Assembly (NCBI GenBank): GCA_023450935.1
Contig: JAEXGH010000008.1
Coordinates: forward strand, 1-64,000
Length of the DNA stretch: 64,000 nt
Source: Verrucomicrobiota bacterium
Lineage (GTDB): Bacteria > Verrucomicrobiota > Verrucomicrobiia > Opitutales > Intestinicryptomonadaceae
Reading direction: 5' to 3'
Position numbers and translations under genes: made by a program. The notes below the pieces were generated by a model, which had not been told where the DNA came from, did not search any database, and saw only the letters and a list, made by a program, of their open reading frames with translations. Of this stretch, positions 59,677-64,000 are shown one piece after another (the stretch's first letter is position 1; each line of letters opens with the position of its first letter).

Positions 59677-60936
59677 ATGAAAATCGTTTTAGCATATTCC
59701 GGCGGGCTCGACACGTCCGTTCTCGTAAAGTGGATTAAAGACCGCTTCAATGCGGAAGTCATAACGTTCGCCGCCGACGTAGGGCAGGGCGAGGAGCTTT
59801 CGGGCCTTGCCGAAAAGGCGAAGGCAACGGGTGCTTCGGCGCACTACACGGTTGACCTCAAAGACGAATTCGTTTCGGACTTCATCTACCCGATGATTCG
59901 CGCAAACGCCATCTACGAAGGCCAGTATTATCTGGGCACGTCGATAGCGCGCCCGCTTATCGCAAAAGCTCAGGTGGAAATCGCCAAGAAGGAAAATGCC
60001 GACGCCGTAGCACACGGCGCAACGGGCAAGGGCAACGACCAGTGCCGCTTCGAAATCTCCTACGCGGCTCTCGCGCCCGACTTGCAGATTATCTCCCCGT
60101 GGCGAATGGACGACTTCCGTGCCGCATTCCCCGGCAGAAGCGAAATGATTGAATACTGCCGCAAGCACAACATCAACGTTCAGGCTTCCGCGAAAAAGCC
60201 GTATTCGATGGACAGAAATATGCTCCACATCTCCTACGAGGCGGGCATTTTGGAAGACCCGTGGTTCGACCCGACCGTCCCCGAGAACAAGGACATGTTC
60301 AAGACGACCGTTTCGCCCGAAGATGCGCCCGACCGCCCCACATACCTCGATCTCGACTTCGAAAAGGGCGACTGCGTTGCAGTCAACGGCAAGAGAATGA
60401 AGCCCTCCGAAGTGCTGATGTTCCTGAATAAGGTAGGCGGCGAAAACGGCGTCGGCAGAGTCGATATTGTCGAAAACCGCTTCGTCGGAATGAAAAGCCG
60501 CGGCGTTTATGAAACCCCCGGCGGCACGATTTTGGAATTCGCCCACCGCAATATGGAGACAATTACGATGGACAGGGAAGTCATGCACCTGCGCGACCAG
60601 TTCATTCCCAAATACGCCGAACTCATCTACAACGGCTTCTGGTATGCGCCCGAACGCGAGGCGTTGCAGGCGTTTGTCGATAAGAGTCAGGAATGCGTAT
60701 CGGGAACGGTCCGCGTAAAGCTCTACAAGGGCAACATAATCTGCGTAGGCAGAAAGAGCCCCCTGAGCCTCTACGACGAAAACATCGCAAGCATGGAGGG
60801 CGTAAAGAGCGAATACAACCAGAACGACGCCTCCGGCTTTATCCGCCTGCAGGCTTTGCGTCTGCGCCAGCGCGCCCGCAAACAGGGCGTAAGCGATGAA
60901 ATATTCGCAACAAAATCGAACCTCGTTCGCCAATAG
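59677..60936 (+). CDS. argG: Argininosuccinate synthase
   Basis: 419-residue ATP-dependent ligase joining citrulline and aspartate. The N-terminal P-loop-like AYSGGLDTSVLVKW, then SIARPLIAKAQVEIA and HGATGKGNDQCRFE, are definitive. A strong AAGGAGA site lies before the ATG. Residues 175-190 and the C-terminal helix are as usual. It closes the arg row; argH must be elsewhere. Confidence 0.96.
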   Translation: MKIVLAYSGGLDTSVLVKWIKDRFNAEVITFAADVGQGEELSGLAEKAKATGASAHYTVDLKDEFVSDFIYPMIRANAIYEGQYYLGTSIARPLIAKAQVEIAKKENADAVAHGATGKGNDQCRFEISYAALAPDLQIISPWRMDDFRAAFPGRSEMIEYCRKHNINVQASAKKPYSMDRNMLHISYEAGILEDPWFDPTVPENKDMFKTTVSPEDAPDRPTYLDLDFEKGDCVAVNGKRMKPSEVLMFLNKVGGENGVGRVDIVENRFVGMKSRGVYETPGGTILEFAHRNMETITMDREVMHLRDQFIPKYAELIYNGFWYAPEREALQAFVDKSQECVSGTVRVKLYKGNIICVGRKSPLSLYDENIASMEGVKSEYNQNDASGFIRLQALRLRQRARKQGVSDEIFATKSNLVRQ

Positions 60937-60939
60937 CAA

Positions 60940-61023
60940 ATGAATTGTTTTGCAGCCATTCTCAACCTGTTCGACAGCCGACTTCGTAGCGAAATCGGCT
61001 CTCGGCGTTGTGGAATCTGCTAA
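60940..61023 (+). other. Possible leader peptide upstream of leuA
   Basis: A 27-codon frame (MNCFAAILNLFDSRLRSEIG...) starts 1 codon after argG. It contains three Leu codons close together and a hairpin (AGCCGA/TCGGCT arms, about 60976-61001), followed by the terminator at 61045. This could be a leucine attenuator, but Leu codons are not in a run and no ribosome site is clear. Confidence 0.25.
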
Positions 61024-61044
61024 CGGTTTTTAAATTTTCATTCG

Positions 61045-61080
61045 GGCACGATTTCACATTTTGAATTCGTGCCTTTTTTT
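61045..61080 (+). terminator. Terminator between argG and leuA
   Basis: Stem GGCACGA/TCGTGCC with an inner TTC/GAA, followed by seven T, ending 18 bp before the leuA ATG. It either ends the arg transcript or acts as attenuator for leuA. Confidence 0.72.
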
Positions 61081-61098
61081 AATTAGATTGGATTTTTT

Positions 61099-62766
61099 AT
61101 GAAAGATTGGACAGGCAAATACTCGAGGCGTTTCGACATCGAAATGCCCGACAGACAGTGGCCGAGCAGGCATATTGAAAAAGCCCCAGTGTGGTGCAGC
61201 GTGGATTTGCGCGACGGCAATCAGGCGTTGGCGGTCCCGATGAACGTTGACGAAAAACTAAAGCTTTACAATACGCTGCTGAAAGTCGGCTTTAGGCAGA
61301 TTGAAGTGGGTTTCCCCGCAGCAAGCGACACCGAGTTCCGCTTCCTGCGCAAGATTGTCGATGAAAAACTCATACCCGACGGCGTTGCGGTGCAGGTGCT
61401 CACGCAGGCGCGCGAACACCTCATCAGAAAGACGTTCGAGTCTCTCGAAGGCTGCAGGGAGGCGATAGTCCATCTCTACAACAGCACTTCGCCGTTGCAG
61501 CGTAAGGTGACGTTCCACATGTCGCGCGCGGAGATAGTCGATATTGCAAAGCAGGGCGCAAAACTCGTCCGCGCAATGGCGGACGAAGCTGAGGCAAAGG
61601 GCACGAAAATCCGTCTGGAGTATTCGCCCGAAAGCTTCAGCGACACCGAACTCGACTTCGCCCTCGACATCTGCGAAGAAGTCAAGGCAATCTGGAAGCC
61701 CACCGCTGACAATAAAATCATCATCAACCTTCCCGAAACCGTCCAGTATAGCTCGCCCAACGTATACGCCGACCAAATCGAGTGGATGTGCCGCCATATC
61801 TCGCAGCGCGACTGCGTTGAAATAAGCCTGCACACCCACAACGACAGAGGCACGGGCGTGGCCGCTACGGAGCTTGGGCTTATGGCGGGCGCGGACAGGG
61901 TCGAGGGCACGCTCTTCGGCAACGGCGAGCGCACGGGCAATCTCGATATCGTGACGGTTGCGCTTAATATGCACGCCGAGGGGGTGGAGTCGGGGCTCGA
62001 CTTTTCCGATCTGCCCGCAATCAAACGCGTCTACGAGGAATGCACTAAAATGAGCGTTCCCCCGCGCCACCCATATGCGGGCGACTTGGTTTTCACCGCC
62101 TTCAGCGGCTCGCACCAAGACGCAATCAAAAAGGGTATGGATTTGCGCAAACGCGAACATATCGCGCATTGGGAAGTTCCGTATCTGCTTATCGACCCTA
62201 CCGACATCGGCTGCTCATACGAGGCAATAATCAGAATCAATTCGCAAAGCGGCAAGGGAGGAGTGGCGTATGTTTTGGCGGACAAATTCGGGCTTGACCT
62301 CCCTAGGGCGATGCACCAGCAGGTCGGCGATTTCGTCAACGGCGAAGCCGACAAAGAGGGCAAGGAGCTTTCGCCCGACGAAATCTACGCAATCTTCAGG
62401 AAGGAGTTTATCGAACGCACCGAACCGCTAAAACTCGTTTCCTATCGTGTGAATGCGGCGGCCGGCGAAAACAGTGTGGAAATTTCCGCGGACGTTGTTT
62501 TCAAGGGAGAACGCAAGACAATTTCGGCGGTCGGCAACGGGCCCGTCAATGCGTTTGTAAACGCCCTCGACGCGGCGGGAATAAAGAACTTCAAGCTTGT
62601 CGATTACTGCTCGCATGCAATAGGCGCGGGGTCGGCTACGAATTCCGCGGCGTATATCTGCCTTGAAACGAAATCTTCGGAGAAACGCGTGTGGGGCGTG
62701 GGCTTGCATTCTAACATAGAGCACGCCGCTCTTGACGCGCTTGTGTGCGCCTACAATAGGCAATAG
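61099..62766 (+). CDS. leuA: 2-isopropylmalate synthase (type 2)
   Basis: 555-residue enzyme joining acetyl-CoA and 2-oxoisovalerate, the first leucine step. TIM barrel with DLRDGNQAL (metal Asp) near 35 and SLHTHNDRGTG (metal His pair) near 250; C-terminal regulatory domain from about 430 for leucine binding. The W-x-G-K-Y-S start and overall length are those of type-2 LeuA (Mycobacterium/yeast-like). Other leu genes are not adjacent. Confidence 0.95.
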   Translation: MKDWTGKYSRRFDIEMPDRQWPSRHIEKAPVWCSVDLRDGNQALAVPMNVDEKLKLYNTLLKVGFRQIEVGFPAASDTEFRFLRKIVDEKLIPDGVAVQVLTQAREHLIRKTFESLEGCREAIVHLYNSTSPLQRKVTFHMSRAEIVDIAKQGAKLVRAMADEAEAKGTKIRLEYSPESFSDTELDFALDICEEVKAIWKPTADNKIIINLPETVQYSSPNVYADQIEWMCRHISQRDCVEISLHTHNDRGTGVAATELGLMAGADRVEGTLFGNGERTGNLDIVTVALNMHAEGVESGLDFSDLPAIKRVYEECTKMSVPPRHPYAGDLVFTAFSGSHQDAIKKGMDLRKREHIAHWEVPYLLIDPTDIGCSYEAIIRINSQSGKGGVAYVLADKFGLDLPRAMHQQVGDFVNGEADKEGKELSPDEIYAIFRKEFIERTEPLKLVSYRVNAAAGENSVEISADVVFKGERKTISAVGNGPVNAFVNALDAAGIKNFKLVDYCSHAIGAGSATNSAAYICLETKSSEKRVWGVGLHSNIEHAALDALVCAYNRQ

Positions 62767-62784
62767 CGCGCGCTTGCCAAAGAC

Positions 62785-62818
62785 AAAGCGTCAGCCCCGG
62801 GGGGTTGACGCTTTTTGT
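62785..62818 (+). terminator. Terminator after leuA
   Basis: Long stem AAAGCGTCA/TGACGCTTT extended by CCCC/GGGG around GG, about 14 pairs, then TTTTTG. Between convergent leuA and the gene at 62903. Confidence 0.88.
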
Positions 62819-62902
62819 TTGACCAAACGGACAACGGAAACAAAAACGGGACGGCGCATACGGTTTTCGCCGCCGCCAAATTGCGCATTTGCGCCGAACG
62901 CG

Positions 62903-63352
62903 TTAGTCTATGTCTATATTTGCCTCGAAAGACTCAACGTTGATTGTGAGTTTATTCGCCATTTCGTTGGCGGAATCCTCGTCGATTTTCCTCTTGAGCA
63001 ACTCGGTGAAGAAGAAGTCTTTCATCAGCTCCTCTACGGCTCTGATGTCGCTGAGCTGTCCGAAGATTTCGGCGATGAGCTTTTCGAACTTTTCCTGACA
63101 GTCGCAGTCCTTTTTGCCGCAGCAGGGCTTTGCCGAGTTGCATTTGCACGGCTTTTTTGCGGGCGCAACGGGTGCCGCCTTTTGGGCGACCGGCTTTTTT
63201 GCAGCTGCCTTCGCGGCGGGTTTTTTTGCCGCAACCGCCTTTTTGGCGGGTGCAACTTTTGCGGGGGCTGTCTTTTTGGCGACAGGTTTTTTCGCCGCTT
63301 TTGCCGCGGCTGTCGATTTTACTGGAGCTTTTTTAGATGTCGTCTTTTTCAT
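62903..63352 (-). CDS. Histone-H1-like protein with cysteine cluster
   Basis: 149-residue protein in three parts. Residues 1-68 are almost only Lys, Ala and Pro in AAKKPVA-type units, like histone H1 tails. Residues 69-85 contain six cysteines (69, 71, 77, 78, 83, 85) in a CKC...CC...CDC pattern, a likely metal site. Residues 86-149 are acidic-to-neutral amphipathic helices (FEKLIAEIFGQLSDIRAVEELM). The N-terminal part probably binds DNA or RNA non-specifically. I do not know a family with this exact combination; the tail part is repetitive and easily gained. Confidence 0.7.
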   Translation of the reverse strand: MKKTTSKKAPVKSTAAAKAAKKPVAKKTAPAKVAPAKKAVAAKKPAAKAAAKKPVAQKAAPVAPAKKPCKCNSAKPCCGKKDCDCQEKFEKLIAEIFGQLSDIRAVEELMKDFFFTELLKRKIDEDSANEMANKLTINVESFEANIDID

Positions 63353-63504
63353 AATGTGTTGTAATTAAATCAAATTCAGCGTGTAGATGCAAGCTTTTTC
63401 TGCCCGATTCCCCTAAAAAACGCACAAAATTGTCGTCGAAGTGGGCTTCGCTTAAAAAATGTTGCGCTTTTTGACGAAATAGTATTCGATAACTGCGGTT
63501 TTTT

Positions 63505-64000
63505 ATGAAAGTTCCACTCTTAGATTTAAAAACGCAGTATAAACCTCTGCGCGAACAAACGCGCAAATTGTTGGACGATATTTTGGACAGCCAGTATTTT
63601 ATAGGCGGCCCATACGTTGCAAAACTCGAGGAAGCCGTGGCGAAATATTCGGGAACTAAGGAGGCAATCGGCGTTTCGAGCGGAACCGACGCCCTGCTTG
63701 CGTCGCTTATGGCAATAGGCATTTCGCCCTCTCCGTTCGACGCCCGCGAACCCGCCGAGGTCATTCTGCCTACCTACACCTTTTTCGCCACTGCCGGCTG
63801 CGTGTGGCGCGCGGGCGCAAAGCCCGTGTTCGTTGACATCGACAAAGATACCTACAATATCGATGTCGATGCCATTGAGGCTAAAATCACTCCGCGCACA
63901 AAGGCGATTATGCCCGTGCACCTCTACGGACAATGCGCCGAGATGGACAAAATTTGCGCGATAGCCAAAAAACACAATCTGCGCGTTATCGAAGACGGCG
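63505..64000 (+). CDS. DegT/DnrJ/EryC1/StrS aminotransferase, 5' part
   Basis: First 165 residues of a PLP-dependent sugar aminotransferase, cut by the right edge. MKVPLLDLKTQYKPLRE is the usual start, followed by SQYFIGGPYVAKLEE, GVSSGTDALLASLMA and ILPTYTFFATAGCVW, then PVHLYGQCAEM and IEDGA with the cofactor Asp. The PLP Lys lies beyond the window. Such enzymes aminate keto-sugars for surface polysaccharides or O-antigen; the following genes would show which. Confidence 0.92.
   Translation, partial: MKVPLLDLKTQYKPLREQTRKLLDDILDSQYFIGGPYVAKLEEAVAKYSGTKEAIGVSSGTDALLASLMAIGISPSPFDAREPAEVILPTYTFFATAGCVWRAGAKPVFVDIDKDTYNIDVDAIEAKITPRTKAIMPVHLYGQCAEMDKICAIAKKHNLRVIEDG

Noticed and set aside
1..64000. 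tRNA or rRNA genes
   Set aside because: I looked in all intergenic gaps for T-arm GTTCGA-type motifs with cloverleaf pairing and found none; a covariance-model scan would be the decisive check.

Overview
The window reads as chromosome of a Gram-negative, probably anaerobic or microaerophilic bacterium, most likely of the Verrucomicrobiota (Opitutales/Puniceicoccales-like). This assignment is inference from gene style (AFTL-type pseudopilins, HPr kinase next to lptB, exported Gfo/Idh oxidoreductase with a xylose-isomerase-like partner, type-2 leuA, GC-rich codons); no rRNA or tRNA gene is present to anchor it. BamA, OmpH and LptB show an outer membrane; rubredoxin plus a flavodiiron protein suggests defence of an anaerobe against oxygen or NO.

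Layout. 1-468: gene-free, packed with small hairpins. 469-9426: hemB (minus), then plus-strand cysS-ispH, a five-gene pseudopilin set (gspGHIJK) and metX-metW-clpP. 9631-12770: minus-strand clpX-like, menG/ubiE and rluA-type genes. 12957-14638: HU/IHF and hisS. 14737-21018: a GH43 glycosidase, a sugar isomerase/DoxX/exported Gfo-Idh/discoidin-like gene row and a secreted unknown. 21073-22545: rubredoxin and flavodiiron protein. 22970-27782: STAS protein, then rplY-pth-rpsF-ssb-rplI-dnaB. 27798-39597: envelope and core genes bamA, ompH, lptB, hprK, metH, rodA, rng. 40046-42710: HAD hydrolase and an aberrant NtrC-type AAA+ regulator. 42797-46250: a small phage-like island (tail-fibre-like protein, AT-rich small gene, holin-like membrane protein). 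46489-54167: miaB, a 5S-type carboxyltransferase, rpmF, plsX, fabH, an SBF-like transporter, rplM-rpsI. 54254-62766: argCJBDFG and leuA. 62903-64000: a histone-H1-like cysteine-cluster protein and the start of a DegT-family aminotransferase.

The genes form ordinary housekeeping modules: methionine (metX, metW, metH), arginine (six of the eight usual steps), leucine entry, fatty acid/phospholipid entry (rpmF-plsX-fabH), outer membrane assembly, and a replication/ribosome cluster.

The unusual content lies between genes. Two families of structured repeats recur at gene 3' ends. One is a roughly 65-bp unit with a bulged hairpin whose stem pairs covary across nine copies. The other is a 95-145-bp nested inverted repeat with a conserved, covarying core, seen three times. 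A third signal is a run of about ten G-N-A-loop mini-hairpins at 1-302. No transposase or CRISPR machinery accompanies them here. Other leads are the orphan tail-fibre/holin island, a MetH whose SAM-binding motif is replaced by a five-cysteine cluster, an NtrC-type regulator without GAFTGA, and a ClpX without its zinc domain.
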